Counted from the first letter of the stretch, positions 48,206 through 61,320 are shown. The stretch: DNA of 64,000 nt from Heterocephalus glaber (GCF_000247695.1 NW_004624732.1:20303550-20367549); one strand, 5' to 3'. Numbers and translations are program-made. Notes: a model not told the origin generated them from the letters alone.

Positions 48206-51200
48206 GGCCAAACCACTGCCTCATGTTTGATAACTAAAATTTCACAGCCCCAGTACCCTGCCAGTCCTGGAAAGTCTGGCACAGTTTGCCCCATTGTCTT
48301 AACTTCCAAAGCAAGTTAATTAGTCTATGCTGTTTGAAGAACATGGTGCTGCTCTTGAAGTGAAGAAAAGAAAAGGTAGGAAGATAAAGCAGCAGGACCA
48401 CCAGTGTGTTCTCCACAGTATAAATCAGCCCCTCCAGGTTTCTCTGATAGGCCAACGCTATGTTCTCAATCTATTATCAGGTTTTCCACCATGAGATGTA
48501 TTCAGGCTATCAATTTTATTATTGTTATTTTTTATTATTGTTCCTAGTCCAATTCAGATCAACTGCAAGGCCTATGGTTTCTTTTTCCTAAATAGGCATC
48601 TTTTCACTGACTTCACAGACATCAGGTGCTGGCACAATCTGATTGGCCTAACACATGTTATATGTTTTTTGTCTGAATGAATTTAGAATATTTTACCCAT
48701 GTTCTGTGGCCACAACATCGATCTTATACATTTCCATGCTTAATCAAGGAGTTCAGTGGAATCCCTAACTTCAATGTCCCCCACATATCCAGGTAAGAGG
48801 GACTTTTGCTGGGTAACTGGCATTCATTACTGGCCTCCTTAATGGACAAGGTGCTTGTGGGCCCAGCAGACTTGATCACAAAGCTCCTACCCACTTTCAG
48901 ACAATGACCTTCCCAACAGCACATCAAGAATTACCTTGAGAGTCTAGACTATTCTCTTCCCTCATCAGTGTGTCTGGGGGCTGGCTGAGGGGCAGCTGTT
49001 CCTCGCATGAACAGAGTTTGGCTTGTGGGGTGTGACTGTGAAGGTATATTTGTAGAGCTAGGAAAGTAGAACATATTTCATGCAATGGTTCATTAGCCTG
49101 AGTTGTAACTCCTTAAGTATTTAGATTTATGTCATGTTGTTCTCCATTTGTCCTACTACTACAGGCCAAATGAGTGTACAGGTGGATTCTGGCTAACTTT
49201 ACATTATTTTATTAATGATTAAAGTAATTTAGCCCAAATGTCTTATTGGCCACTTCCAAGAAAAGTAGCAGGCTCATTACACCATACTACCATCCCCCTG
49301 ATGGAAACATATAAAACTAGAAAACACATTATCACTTAATCCTTTAGTTCATGTTAATAGAAACAATAATTTCTTTTTGGAATAATACAGACATTGAAAG
49401 ATTCTTTCCGTAACATTCCATATAATTGGTTTACTTTTAACATATATTAAGAGGAATACTAATACCTTATTTCACTATTATAAAACTTGAGAAAATATAA
49501 AGTCAGTGGGTCAACAAATTTTAACCATCTTACATTGAAAATTAGAAAGAAATAAGGAACTACATAAGGCGTTTTCAGGTCATGTATACAGGCAGAGCTT
49601 AGAACCAACTTCTAAATCTGTGGTTATATCTCCAGGGACTGATCCTTCCCCCTGGAGAAAGAGGAAGCTTGGTCCCATGCAGGATGTCTGGCCAAAGGGC
49701 CACCACTGTGGGCTCACAACCTATTTCTGTTACCAGGTAGCTACAGAGGAATAGAGATTGGAGATATTTTCTATTTTATTGTGTGTTGTGTTTTAATTTT
49801 TAATGGAAGAGTTCATAACCTCTTTTACAGAGCTGGTTTAGGAGTTAAACAAAAACCAAAAATGCTACAATAATAGGAAATTTTGCCTCCTTTTTTCATC
49901 TACTTGTTTTCTGTTTATTTTATTTTCTTTAGCTTATTCTTATCTATCTAGATCCTCTATTTTAACCTTGCAACTGAGTTTCCAAAGAAAAAAAGGATAG
50001 GTGACTGTTATACTACCACATAGTCTTGAAAATAGTTTCCATAGTGATCTGTAATTATTTTGATCACCAAATAAATAATTTTAGGAGGTTCAGCCACCCA
50101 TGCCTGTATCATAAGAGAAGTGTCCACCAGGCATGTGAAGCATCAAGGTAACTTCTGAGCATGGAGAACCACTGGGAACTCCTTATGGGGAGGAAAGTAG
50201 GGCTTGGATAGATAGTGATTGTCATTCACACAAAGAGAATTCATTCTCCGACTGAACACATATTCACTGAGTGCAATTTCTGTGCCAGATACAATTCTAT
50301 AGAAATAAAGAAAATTTCTATAGAAAAAAGAAAAATTCAACCTTTATGATGAGCTTTTATTCTGTCTGCAATGCAGATGATGAGACAGTAAAAATTTTTA
50401 AAGTAAATTTAGTTATATATTATAAAGCATCAAGTGTTTTGAAAATATACTTTGAATAAAGGTAAGTCAGAGCATACAATTTTAGAAGCAGATATGTAAG
50501 AACTGTATTGTAAATCATTCAGTATCCCTAAAATACTTTTTTGTACATTTTATAAAATTCAGGAAGTTTAGAGAGGACATATAGTGACAAGCAGAGCTTC
50601 TGTTTTATTATACTCCACCCTCTGAGTTTCTATCTCACCAATCACTGTGGTATTCCTCAAAAATTTTTCTGTGTGTATACATGCTTCAGAATTTATGCAT
50701 TCTCTTGTTTCTTAAAATGCATACCATTTACACTGCACTACATAATGATTTCTCTTTTTATTGAACATTTATTGCAAGTGGTTGTATATGAGAGCACAGG
50801 GGTTTGTCTCATTGTTTTTAATGAATAAGGTATACTTTTATAAATGTTCGTCAGGGATTCCCACACCAGGTGAGTTCAAAGCTTCAGTCTAGGTCTAATG
50901 AGCTGGTAAAGACAGAGCCGTTGTTGTTAGATTCAGGCAGTTTTTGGCTTATATAAACAGTAAAGAAAACAAGACCCAAATACTACAGCCACCTGTGGCC
51001 CTATGCCACCCACCAAAAAGCCTGACTTCTAAGCAAAATGAGTCAGAAGACCACAATATGAGCTATGAAATTTTCATTTCTGAGGACCTAAATGCAGCTT
51101 GCAGGGAAATATAAACTGCAGCTCTGTTCTCAGAGGATAAGGCGAAAACCCACTTCACAGTGGTCTGGGAGGTGGTAGAAACCTGCCTCAGGGGTAGAGA

Positions 51201-51469
51201 GCACAGTGGGACAGGACCTCAGGGTAGATCCTTGGGGGTCTCCACCCTCTAGTTCCCTAGGAGGACCGCCAGGCAAACTGCCAGTGCAGATCAGCTGTGG
51301 TGAGAGCTTCTGGCTATGTGACTGTGGGGACACTGCAAGGTCACCAGGAACTGTGTTGGAGCTGTTCTAATGAGGGCTGAGCTATTTGTCATCATTCTTT
51401 GTCTATGGACTTTGGGGTGATTTTCCATCTTTTACCATTCCTAGCATATACCCTTGTATACACATTTGC

Positions 51470-51850
51470 TTATAATTTTAAGGTAAATTGCCAGAAACAG
51501 AATGTCAAAATGGAAAAACATTTGTTTCTAATTTTGAGTATTATCTTTCCTTAAATATTATATTAACTACAATGCCAACAACACTGTGTGACATAATTCT
51601 CATTTCTTCATATTTGTACCAGCATAGCATATTATCAAGTACTGATTTTTGCAATCTAAACTAAAAATATCATTGAAATATGAATTGGCATTTTGGTATT
51701 ATTGTTATTACTATTATTATTATTATTTTGTAATGAGTGAGGTTGAACATCTTTATATATATATAAATCTTATATATTTTTTGTTTATTCAATTTCTTTC
51801 CCTATACCTTTAACTTTTCAATGATTTATAGGTTCTTTACATTTATTAAA
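51470..51850 (-). mobile_element. Old L1M 3'-part fragment, antisense
   Basis: 'attgccagaaacagaatgtcaaaatgg', 'aatgagtgaggttgaacatcttt' and 'aatgatttataggttctttac' are antisense L1M wording. An (ATT)n run sits inside at about 51697-51728. Confidence 0.6.
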
Positions 51851-52914
51851 AAAATTACATTTTCAAGTTAATTGGTTAAGGGTAATGTCATTAAACATGT
51901 ATATTTTATGGAAGGTCAAGTTGTGTGTTTTTAAAAAAATTTTATATCAACAGAATTTTTCATATAATTGATCTTCAGATTTCTGCAATTTGTCATACTT
52001 AAAAGGACCGCAAACATTTTTAAATTACAAAATTATTTTTCAAGGTCTATAAATTTAGATTTGAAAATATATAAATACCACATGTGTATTTTTAAATGTT
52101 TAGGATTTCATCTGAGTCTAGTTTGAGGTTGTGGTTGTTTAGTTTAAAATAAGAATTTTCATTAAAATATATTTTGTTTTTTATAAAATATCTTTCTTGC
52201 ATATATTCTAAAAATGTCTTTAAGAGTTTGGGGGTATATAAAATGGAGGTATAAAACAGCACGATTGAAAAGAATTATTGGATTTACACCAATGTCAGAA
52301 GATGGAAGACAAGTCAACTGCCACTGTCTTCTCAAAGCCTTTGGAGAAGTCACATGGGTTAAATGATGTCAACCAGAAAGACATCCAATAGTAAGTGAAG
52401 GGTCTATATTCTTTCTGCTTCTTATCCTTATGACAGAAGATTCTATGAGCCTTTGTCTATATTGCCTTCTGGGCTTAAAGAAAAGCAGACACCTGCAAAC
52501 ATTGTACTGTGGACAAGGCCATGATAGGTATCTCATAGAAACTCATCTTGCCACTTGATTAATGACCTTAAAGTCATCTCAGATGAGAAATGACAACTAC
52601 CACATTTTCTTACCAAATAGTACCACATCCAGATAATATTGGAAAAGAAATATAGGTTTGCATAACATAATTTGATGGAAGACAGCTCTCTATTCACAAG
52701 ACATGCTCTGACAAGGGCTCTTTGGCACACTCAGAAACATGAACTCCATCTTTCTTCCAGGTAGCAATATGTAGGCCTCATGTGTGCACAGGTGCTCATC
52801 ACAGAAAATAAGCCAATAACTTGGGTCCTGATCAATAGATAACATTGTCATAAAATATGTCTTAGATTTGCATGTCTTAGATTTGGATGTCTTATTGAGC
52901 TCTGTTCCTTTCCA

Positions 52915-53020
52915 CAGAGGTGCTGAATTTGCTATTTAGTAAATGAAGTTGGGACATTTCATTTCCCATGTTTGTACAACTAGTTAGTGGTAGAGCAGTG
53001 ATTAGAACATGGGATCACCC
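52915..53020 (+). repeat. Possible MIR tail
   Basis: 'cctatttagtaaatgaagttggga'-like and 'acaactagttagtggtagagcagtgat' resemble the MIR 3' half. Confidence 0.4.
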
Positions 53021-53146
53021 AATATACCCCTGTGCTCTTTTTTCTCTACGTGTCCCCTGAGGTGAATCTTGAAGGCTAGAGACTTCTCCCAACACACAAC
53101 CCTTGTTCCTTGTCTTTCAGTTTGGCTATTGTCTCCCTTTCTATTA

Positions 53147-53510
53147 TAGTGGACCCTCTAGTTATGACCCACCTGATGTACAAACAACTTGGTTATGACT
53201 GGAATTTTAGTTTTAACTTACAACCAAAGTTTTGAGTTATGACCCAAAGGCTGGCTGCTTGTGCTTCCAGATGGTCTCAGTTACAGATTTAACCCTTAAA
53301 GAGTTCTGGAAGGAACATTACAGCATCCTTTCCAGTGTGGGGTTAATTGAGAAATCCTGGGCCAGTGTCTCTCTAAGGACATTTAGATCTTTGTTGAAGA
53401 AAGTTTGGCCTAAAATTATACAAGAGAGAAACTTTGAAAGCAATTGACCACCTTGAGTTACAATCAGCTCTCAGGAATGAATTGAGTTCGCAAGTCAAAG
53501 GTCCACTGTG
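53147..53510 (+). mobile_element. Tigger-like DNA transposon remnant
   Basis: The ends are inverted repeats: AGTGGACCCTCTAG at the left, and CAAAGGTCCACTGTG at the right whose complement reads CACAGTGGACCTTTG. A TA lies at each border, the target site of Tc1/mariner-Tigger elements. A plus-strand frame at about 53292-53420 has LKEFWKEHYSILSSVGLIEK and LLKKVWPKII, which resembles the C-terminal part of a Tigger transposase (compare the family's K-x-F-W and L-K-K-x-W-P wording). The element is about 364 bp, so it is an internally deleted, non-autonomous copy. Confidence 0.65.
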
Positions 53511-53712
53511 TATTGAACCTGTGTCCTTTTATGGTCATTGGAGTGACCTAGCAGCACAGCTGGAAGGGGCTTGAATCCCCTAGAGCAGAAGTTGCTTGAG
53601 AGGAACACTTAAAGGTGCTTTCTTGTTGGGAGGATTTTATAAGGCATCAAGACATTTATGAACACCCTGAAGAAAGTGGCTCAATATTCATAAATTAAGT
53701 GACATCATTTTA

Positions 53713-53750
53713 TTTCCTTGGACATTATCCTTGTGTTTCCTTGGACATTA
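53713..53750. repeat. Two-copy 23-bp-period repeat
   Basis: TTTCCTTGGACATTA occurs at 53713 and again at 53736. Confidence 0.8.
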
Positions 53751-54274
53751 GTGAGAAAGGAGGAGTGGTGGGAGAAATAGTGAGACTGCACAGTGAAATT
53801 ATGTGCTTTTTATTGTTGTTATCTTCAAGTTTCTAAAGACTTTTCTCTGCTTTGAAGTAGTTCTATATAGTGTGTTCTCTTTGTGTTTTCAATCAATTAA
53901 ACAAGTTGACAAAGGAGAATGATGGATATTCAAAGACTTTCAGTTTTCCACAACTCAAAAATATCTACTTGGCATCTTGCATTCATGAGTCACACAGTGA
54001 CAATTTCTCTTTTGAAGTTCAGTAAAGGCATATGTTATCCACAATGAACTGCACTAAGGTTAGGATCAAAAGAAGAGATATTTTTTAGAGTTCATGATAG
54101 TGATTGGATAAAAGAGGCTTGCTCTTTCTTTTTCAGTTATTCATCTCCACCTGCACTGGTCTATTATTTCTTCCTCAGGTGAATAAAATCGTCTCCTAGC
54201 GGGGTTTGCTGCCCTCCATTTGTCAATGTCTTCCTGCAAGTCCAAGCCACATACAACGTTCACAGTGACTACTA

Positions 54275-54470
54275 TAAGATAGGGATTCTCAGATACTAGG
54301 GATCACTGGGGTCCCCCAAAGAATATCTAAGCACATATAGCTGTGCCCTCTCTCAGAGGTTTTATGTAGTAGGTCTGGATGGGACCTGAACATATTTATT
54401 TTAACAAATTTTCTGGGGTTGCTAATTGCACTGGCCTCTGAATCAAACATTTAGAATTGTTAGCCTAAAA
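54275..54470 (+). mobile_element. MER5-like hAT DNA transposon remnant
   Basis: 'tagggattctcagatactagggatc', 'gtagtaggtctggatgggacctgaacatatttattttaac' and 'ttctggggttgctaatt' follow MER5A wording, diverged. Confidence 0.6.
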
Positions 54471-56012
54471 CATAAAACTATCTATGTCATTGTGCTGTGA
54501 AACATGCTTCAGAAGTCCTTTGTTCTCCATAATTTAAATCCCTTAACTCCCTCACGTGACCCTGCAACACTTTGTCCTTGACTAGTTCTTCTGTCTTATC
54601 TCACTGTCCCCTGCCTCAGTGGTGTGGTGATAAAGTTTAAAAAATGGCTGTTGAAGGTAGGTGCAGACATGTGCAAAGACACGTACATATGTGTGTAGAA
54701 GTCTAAGATTATTCTGGTATAATCAATTCATAGCAAACAATTTACAAATAGTACATTAGATGATAACCTTTATTATAAATTTCATCCAGCCAGTTGATTC
54801 TCATAGGATAATTTTGTTGATTTTTAAAAATAAAATCTTTCTTCTGTGATCACATACAATCTCTATCACATATTACATTCCTTTTTCTACAGGCCTTAAA
54901 AAATATAAAAATTAGTGTTAAACCACAGGTTATGGGAAAATAAGATTCAAGTCATACAAGTCTAGACAACCTAAGAGACAATTAACCAAACCCTAATTTG
55001 TATGTTTTTCAGAATCTTTGGGATAAAAATTTCTACTCTGGAAGATTTCAAACTATCTAAGCAGAGGTACTGAATGTAGGATTGGGGAGACATTTGCTAT
55101 TTCAGCTCAATATAGGGTATTTCCACTGCATAGGTAGAAAAGTTATAAAAAATAATGTAAGAGAAGATATAGATAGATTATACACAGTTATCACATAGTG
55201 AAATATTCAGAAATGGATGAAATTAGTGTGTCTAAAAGTATTTTATTTCATTGCAAGTTTATGTCACTTAACTTTGAATGATGGTTATATGTAAGAGGTG
55301 CTCACAAAGTCCATGAACATCTAGCACCCAGCCCTCAGGACCTGAGCTGACTCCAACACACCACTGCCAGCCCATTTTACTGAACCCAACACATGGAGAA
55401 TCATTTGGCTTTCCCTTCACTGTGCCCTCAGACACCTTTCCCACCATTGGCATCACGACCATAGTATCCTTCTTTCAAGGCTTACCAGTGCCTGCTGACA
55501 GAAGACTCTGCCATTCCCTAGGCTGACCCCAGTGGCCTCCCCTATCTCCCTCAGTGCTCAGGGCTGCTCTCCACTGTCCCATTCTTCAGGGACTTATTTT
55601 GGCATTAGTCTATCTCAAGGACTTGCCCTTCCTCAGCTCTGAGGCCATCACAAAGCCTGGTATACATAAGAGGAAAATAGAAACTGTACTACCTGCAAAG
55701 CTGGGTAAATCTTGGCTGGAAATTAGCACAGCTCTGTGCAACCTTCTTTGTATTGTAGAGCTGGTGCATTGCTCTTGGCCTCTTCTACAAAACAGTGAGG
55801 AAGAAACAGCTCTCCATTTGTATTAGTAAAAGCCTACATCAGAATGAAGGTAAAGGACTCTGCTGGTATTGTAGAATTTAGATGCCTGCAGATTTTGTTT
55901 ATATTATGGGTATCTTTCATTACCACAGCTAACTGAAGTTGTTTTTAAAGAGAAAATGACTATATATAACCAACAGACTCAATGCTGACACAGGCAGGCT
56001 GCAAGCACATGT

Positions 56013-56050
56013 ACATACACACAAACACACACACACATACACACACACCC
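56013..56050. repeat. (AC)n microsatellite
   Basis: An AC repeat is interrupted by AT and AA, about 38 bp, 320 bp from the nearest exon. Confidence 0.9.
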
Positions 56051-56369
56051 AGACGCATGTGCACAGGTATAGGCACAGTAAACAGAATTGAAGGCCTGAG
56101 TGTCGAGCACATGATAAACTGGAACTTTCTGGATGACTCCAGCTACCAGCAGGCCATCTCTGCACCTCTCTTCTCAGGTGCTTCTGCTTGGACTCCTCCC
56201 TTTGTAGGGTGTCTGGCACGGACAGAGGGAGATAAGTCTATAAGTCTCAGGGCCAGAGGCATGATTCTCCATTCCTTGGGGCCTCACATCTCCTAGTGGC
56301 TGTGTTTTCTGAATTTTCTCAGAGCTCTTAAGCAAAGGACCTGGGGACATGCGGCTGCAGTGGACTCAC

Positions 56370-56554
56370 CTCATAATCAATGTCCAGGGCATCTGCCTCG
56401 CCCTTGGTCCGGAAGTGCTGCGTGTGTTTGTCCACGGTGAAGTTCACCTGCTTGCCCACGCGCTCGATGAGCACCGAGTGCCAGTGCTGGTCGTCCAGAA
56501 GGCTGCCCAGGGTGGCTGAGGGTGGGCTGCTGCTGAGCCGCGCTTTGCTGTCAT
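56370..56554 (-). CDS. CNTNAP5: CNTNAP5-like internal exon (middle of a laminin G domain)
   Basis: This is the 5'-most of three coding exons of a contactin-associated protein-like gene, a single-pass neuronal adhesion receptor of the neurexin superfamily. The acceptor is a strong pyrimidine tract ending in CAG just above 56554, and the donor is GAG|gtgagt at 56370/56369. The 185-bp exon starts with two bases completing a codon (phase 1 intron before it) and ends on a codon boundary. It encodes about 61 residues, beginning near DSKARLSS and ending DALDIDYE. The stretch [22 protein letters not shown] carries the W-H-x-V core strand typical of laminin G domains and an N-glycosylation sequon (NFT). 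Its last residue runs directly into the next exon (DIDYE then LSFGG). Sequence higher in GC than the flanking intron supports selection. CNTNAP4 or another Cntnap5 paralogue is the main alternative. Confidence 0.9.
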
Positions 56555-57089
56555 CTGAGAGGAAAGAGGAGGCGGATGGCATCTGTGCCCAAGGACAGCT
56601 TTGAGCACTAAAGCGTTCCTTAGAGCTAGGCCTGCTTCCTCTATCCTAAAGAGTAAGGAACCCTGATCTCTCCAGCCCACACTGTGCTGGACTTGTGAAT
56701 CAGTAACAGGCTTTGTTCACAAAATTCCAGGACTGAATTTTAATTCAAATGATACGCATACTCTCACGGAGGAAATTGAATGTTTCCTGGACTTAAACAG
56801 TTACATAATGAAAGGAACTATATCCTAATGGCCTCATGAATCAGACTGAAAAGCAAAGTTTTTTACTTTTAGGAAAATGTGCATAGTCTTTGAATTTGAG
56901 TGTTTCTTGAATGGAGAAAACAGATCTTGAGATGTGAAGAGGAGGAAGAATAAACCTGGGATAAATCTGGGGAGACAATGGGCCTGCTGAGCTAGAGAAT
57001 TTTGCAGGTGAAGGCAAAGGTGAGGAGACTCCATTCTCTTTAGCTTTGTCAGAAGCTTATTACATGGATGATACTGAAATGGGGAATTT

Positions 57090-57235
57090 GCAGCCTCTAT
57101 TTTAACACTTCAAGGGAAATTATCACCTATTTTTTGCATGTAAAGAATCTGAGGCTCAGTGAGGTTAAGCACACATGCATAAGAGGTGCAGCTGGAATGT
57201 AAACCTAGTTCTGCTTCGACCATTTTTACTCTGAT
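57090..57235 (+). repeat. MIR SINE remnant
   Basis: 'tattttttgcatgtaaagaatctgaggctcagtgaggttaag' followed by 'gaggtgcagctggaatgtaaacc' is a clear MIR core and tail. Confidence 0.75.
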
Positions 57236-58389
57236 TAAAGCTACAGATTGTGATACAGTTCCTCTGTGTAGACAATTCAACCTACGTGGAGTTTGGGACA
57301 TTCCCTCTAGGAGGGACACTCAGGTGGAAATTAATTCTCAATTCAGACCTCTCCTCCTCCTCCACGTTTATGACAGTCCCTACCTGTAGTTTCCATGGAA
57401 AAAATAACAGCTTCCTCCTTCTGCAGAATTTGCCTCACCCATAGCAAAATGAACAACTCAATACAAATTATCATTGCTGATAAATGAATGTTCAGCTGTG
57501 GTATATCTTATGCATTCAGCTAAAAGTCTCTCTCCTCTAGCCTGCCATGTGTTTTCACAGCACAGTGTAGCAGCCTGTTCAGCAGTGACATTCAGAGGGT
57601 AGGAGCTGCCTGCTGACTCCCACCTACATTATGGCCCTGAGATGCTTTTCTCCCACCGAAGAACTCTGAGCTGCTTCATACAGGGGTGCAAGTGGGGAAG
57701 TCACATTCTTCGTGATTGGAAGTAGAGAGCTGGTGCTTTAACACCTGACCCTATTTGGTCACTTTATTAGTTGTTTCACAACTAATCAACTAGTACGTAT
57801 TTTCCTTTTCTTTCTCTCCCTCTCTCCTCCTTCTATGAACATATGTTGTAATCTACCTGTGCTGGTCACAGTGATAGGATATATAAAGGAGATATAGAAT
57901 TAAAAGGTGTGCAGCTCCCTCTGAGGGTCTTAGCATGGAACTCGAAACAAATAAATCTGTCCCAAGTGTCTGGTGGTACCCAGCAGTCTGCATGGGGAGC
58001 TGTGGACATGTGACATGGGTGAGCTCAGACTGCGAGAGAAGCTGGAAGCATCCTAACACTACAGTTGGCTGGAGCAGGCTCGCATCATCCAGGGCTTTTT
58101 GAGCAAGGTTACTGAGTTTGCATTTTCTCTTTAAGGAACAGGAGCCATGGATGTGCTGGTAAACCTGAGTTCAGATTAACACTGGAGAAAGGTTATTTGG
58201 GCAGCAAAATGAGAATTTGCTTCTCAAAGCCCCACTGTTTTCTTAAAGTTTGTACCTATTCATTATCCTGCCAGGGACTCCTCAGAGTCTTTTTAAAACA
58301 GTCTTCCATCCAAAATAGGGTCTAGATCTAAAATTTTGCCTGATAGGTTAAAAGAAATTGTTTTTGAGCAATTTCAAAATGTATTGCTC

Positions 58390-58800
58390 TTGATACATAT
58401 AAAGTTGATAATCTTTACATTGTTTTCCTTGTCTATGAACTGAGTCTTAGCTTTTGCCCATTTATTTTTTGATCAATTCATATTTAGCCAATTGTCTATA
58501 ATATGAATTTCACAATATCTTTTTTGTTCATTTGATTTTTGATTATGCCCTTTTTGTCTGTTTATTTACCACCTACATATTTTTGTGTTGAAAAAGCCAT
58601 CATTTCCTTTTTTATGGCATCTGAATTTGTGATATAATTTAAAAGGTAATCCCCTTTGTGAGATCAGAAGAATTTACCCAAGGTTTCTTTAATTTCATTT
58701 CACTTGGTATGGCTTCTAGTGTATGGCATAAAGCACTGTTCTATTTTCTGTTTTTAGATGATTATCAAAATCATCTCAGATCCACTCCTTTTAAATCCCT
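58390..58800 (-). mobile_element. Old L1M 3'-part fragment, antisense
   Basis: 'gtcttagcttttgcccatttattttttgatc' and 'agaagaatttacccaaggtttctttaatttc' match antisense L1M wording. Confidence 0.55.
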
Positions 58801-59439
58801 GAGTGGTTATTTTAAGGTAACAAGGTACCACAGGGAGAAACTACTAAGCTGGTTGAGTGAGTTTGTTACGTTGAAGAGTTCAGTCTACTCTTAGCAGATT
58901 TTTAGATCCTGATCCTTCAGTAGTAAATTTTCAGGCTGGTTGTTGCCACCACATTCTCAGTGTATCCACAGCCATAGTCTTGATCACCACATGAACCAGC
59001 TAATGTGATGTGGGAAGCCAAGCACACTGGGAGCCTCATACTCACTCTCGAGTCTAAAGTCAGCCCTTCCACTCCTCTGTCCTAACTCTGCCTCAGAAAG
59101 TTGGTGACTATCTTTCCATCCAACAGTTCTTTCTGCTCCTCATGATTTTTAAGGTTTTAGGGGGGAAATGCACATCTTTTTAGATAAATGGTGCCTACTT
59201 CTTGCTCATTGAATTTAATGAAACTATAAATATTAGTTAACATACATCATTTTATGCACTGTGGCTCATGAAATTTTTATGACTGCATAAAGCAATTTGT
59301 TGACCTTGCCTCAAAACTGGATTAATTTTGCTCTTTGTTTTTTTTGTTCATTTACTTAACCAATGTTTTCATTGCTAAAAGATAATGCAAAATTCAATTC
59401 CATCAATCTTTTAGAAAAGTATATGTCTAGAAATATTGA

Positions 59440-59780
59440 AGAAATTTTTAAAAATTATAATAGTTTACCTAGTCATCATTTTCTGGAAATCTATCCTAAT
59501 AAAACAAGTTGAAATGTGGTGAAAAATTTAAATGGCTGGTGATTTAAAAATTGGAAATGATGTCCAGTGATTTGGAAAAAGGAAAAAAGTGCATTGAATA
59601 CACTTAGAACCATCAGATAGAATATTATGTAGCTATCAAAATGTCATTTAAGTCCTTATATCATTTAAAAATGTACTCATTAATGATTGTTCTTTCTTAT
59701 AGAATAAAAAGTGAAAATAAATAAAATGCTTCATAATTTATAATCTGATTTAAAATATATGGAAGCAGAATAGGAAAATA
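59440..59780 (+). mobile_element. Possible L1M4-like remnant
   Basis: 'aatattatgtagctatcaaaatgtc' with 'ctgtccagtgatttgg'-like text matches the 'aatactatgcagctattaaaaatg' segment of old L1 copies, sense strand. Confidence 0.5.
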
Positions 59781-60017
59781 TAGACAATATAGATATGAAA
59801 AAGGTGTAGATAAACACTATGAGCAGATAAAATTTAAGAATGCATTTAGCCAAATATTAATTTTTCCCTAAATTGTAGAATGAATATGACTAATTTTAAT
59901 AATGGGAAAAGATAAATTTCATTAAAAACATAACCCTCAACCTCCATAGCTGATTCATTGAAAAACATGTATCAGTGATACTTAAATTGTTGAATATCTC
60001 CTGAATTCCAAGTTATT

Positions 60018-60093
60018 TTTCTCAGTGCTGGTAATCAAACCCAGGCTTTGCACATGCTAGGAAACATTCTACCACTGTGCTATACCCTCAGCT
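60018..60093 (-). mobile_element. ID-type SINE, older antisense copy
   Basis: CAGTGCTGGTAATCAAACCCAGG and a terminal CTGTGCTATACCCTCAGC form an antisense, diverged ID body with no clean tail. Confidence 0.7.
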
Positions 60094-60094
60094 T

Positions 60095-60107
60095 CCAATT
60101 TACTTTT
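60095..60107. repeat. Left target-site duplication of the second ID copy
   Basis: CAATTTACTTTTT repeats exactly at about 60196-60208, beyond the younger element. Confidence 0.8.
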
Positions 60108-60195
60108 TTGGGGTCCCCCCCACCAGGGATCTAACTCAGGACCTTGCGTTTGCATGGCAGGCACCAGAACTACTGAGCTAAATCCCCACCCACAA
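60108..60195 (-). mobile_element. ID-type SINE, younger antisense copy
   Basis: GGGGTCCCCCCCACCAGGGATC to CTGAGCTAAATCCCCACCC forms an antisense ID. It is framed by the perfect 13-bp duplication CAATTTACTTTTT and inserted two bases past the older ID copy. Its tail is very short. Confidence 0.8.
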
Positions 60196-61204
60196 CAATT
60201 TACTTTTTAATTAATCAAAAAGTAGAAGACATGAAAGAAACTTGTTCCCCCACACCCATTCTTGGTAATGCTTAGAAATCTTGCATTACTAGAAGTTAGT
60301 TCATTTAAATTATTAAGCAAACAAAATATCTGCTATTCACAAAGCAGGATCTTCACAATTTTTTATGAAGAAAAATGAATAACAATACTCATGAATGTTT
60401 TATTTTACCTAGAAATATTCATCATTAGAAATTATTAGAAAGACTTAATTCTCAGGACATTATCAAACTTTTAGAATATCTATTTCAGGTTTTATCTCAT
60501 GGCTCTTCAGGTTCAATTACTTAGTTTTAACTAGTTTCCAATTTATTAAGCCAAGACTAAAAAAAAAGTCTTAATGGGTAATTGTGAAGGACAAAAATAA
60601 TAAAAGAATAGACCAGGTAATTTTTGGTCCAGAAACATAAGGAAAAACTTCTAATTAAATAAAAATTTGTTTTCACTTGGTTTAAAATATAGTTAAAACA
60701 AAGTGACATAAGTACATCTAAGACCTTATAACACTTTATATAAACATGTGAGATGACTACATTTTCAGCTTCATGTTATTTGTCTCCTTCTCCTCAGCCT
60801 GTTTGTGGATAAACATGGTAGTCTCTGCCCTCTTGCTTAAAACTAACATTTTCGGGAAAAGGCCTCATATTGCGCTATTTTCACCCAGATGCCTTGTTCA
60901 GTTACATCTTAATCTGATCTTAACAATTCAAACTTTCCTGTCATGTGAATTTAAGACAGCCTGCACAAAGCGGGTGAGCACTCTTTATCTAAGGGAGTAT
61001 TTTGGTAAAAATGTCATTCCTGGGACGGGATTGATTTCCTGTTGATAAAACAGGTTGCTGGCTATGCAGTTCTCTAGGCCTTGTTTCATATGACTTTCAG
61101 AATTGACCCTCCCAGCTTTAATGTGTCAGATTATCAATACTGGTATACATATGTATGTATCAAGCTTCTCACATGAGGAAAACATTTTTATATATGTTGT
61201 TTAA

Positions 61205-61320
61205 ATTATTCCTGAACATAGCTCTGCGAAAATGTCAGTCTGAGAGAAGCCACAAGATTTACCCAAAGACACAAAGAATTAGTGTCATCATTTAATTCTA
61301 TCTGACTGCAAAAGTAATAT
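61205..61320 (+). repeat. MIR remnant
   Basis: 'catagctctgcgaaaatgtcag', 'gattracccaaagacacaaag'-like and 'ctatctgactgcaaa' follow MIR order, diverged. Confidence 0.45.

Larger units (their letters stand above)
40009..56369 (-). other. CNTNAP5: Intron between the first and second CNTNAP5-like exons seen
   Basis: This intron is 16,361 bp, phase 0, with donor gtgagt and acceptor taaag. It holds ID, L2, MaLR, L1M, Tigger-like and MER5-like copies, listed separately. The stretch 41180-42700 is markedly AT-rich with no feature I can name. The stretches 42730-44270, 46060-47530, 48210-51460 and 54480-56000 are anonymous intron in which I recognise nothing coding. Confidence 0.88.

Noticed and set aside
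56328..56582. Methionine at [11 protein letters not shown] as a start codon
   Set aside because: It lies upstream of the CTCTCAG acceptor, in intron. The exon begins mid-codon at 56554.
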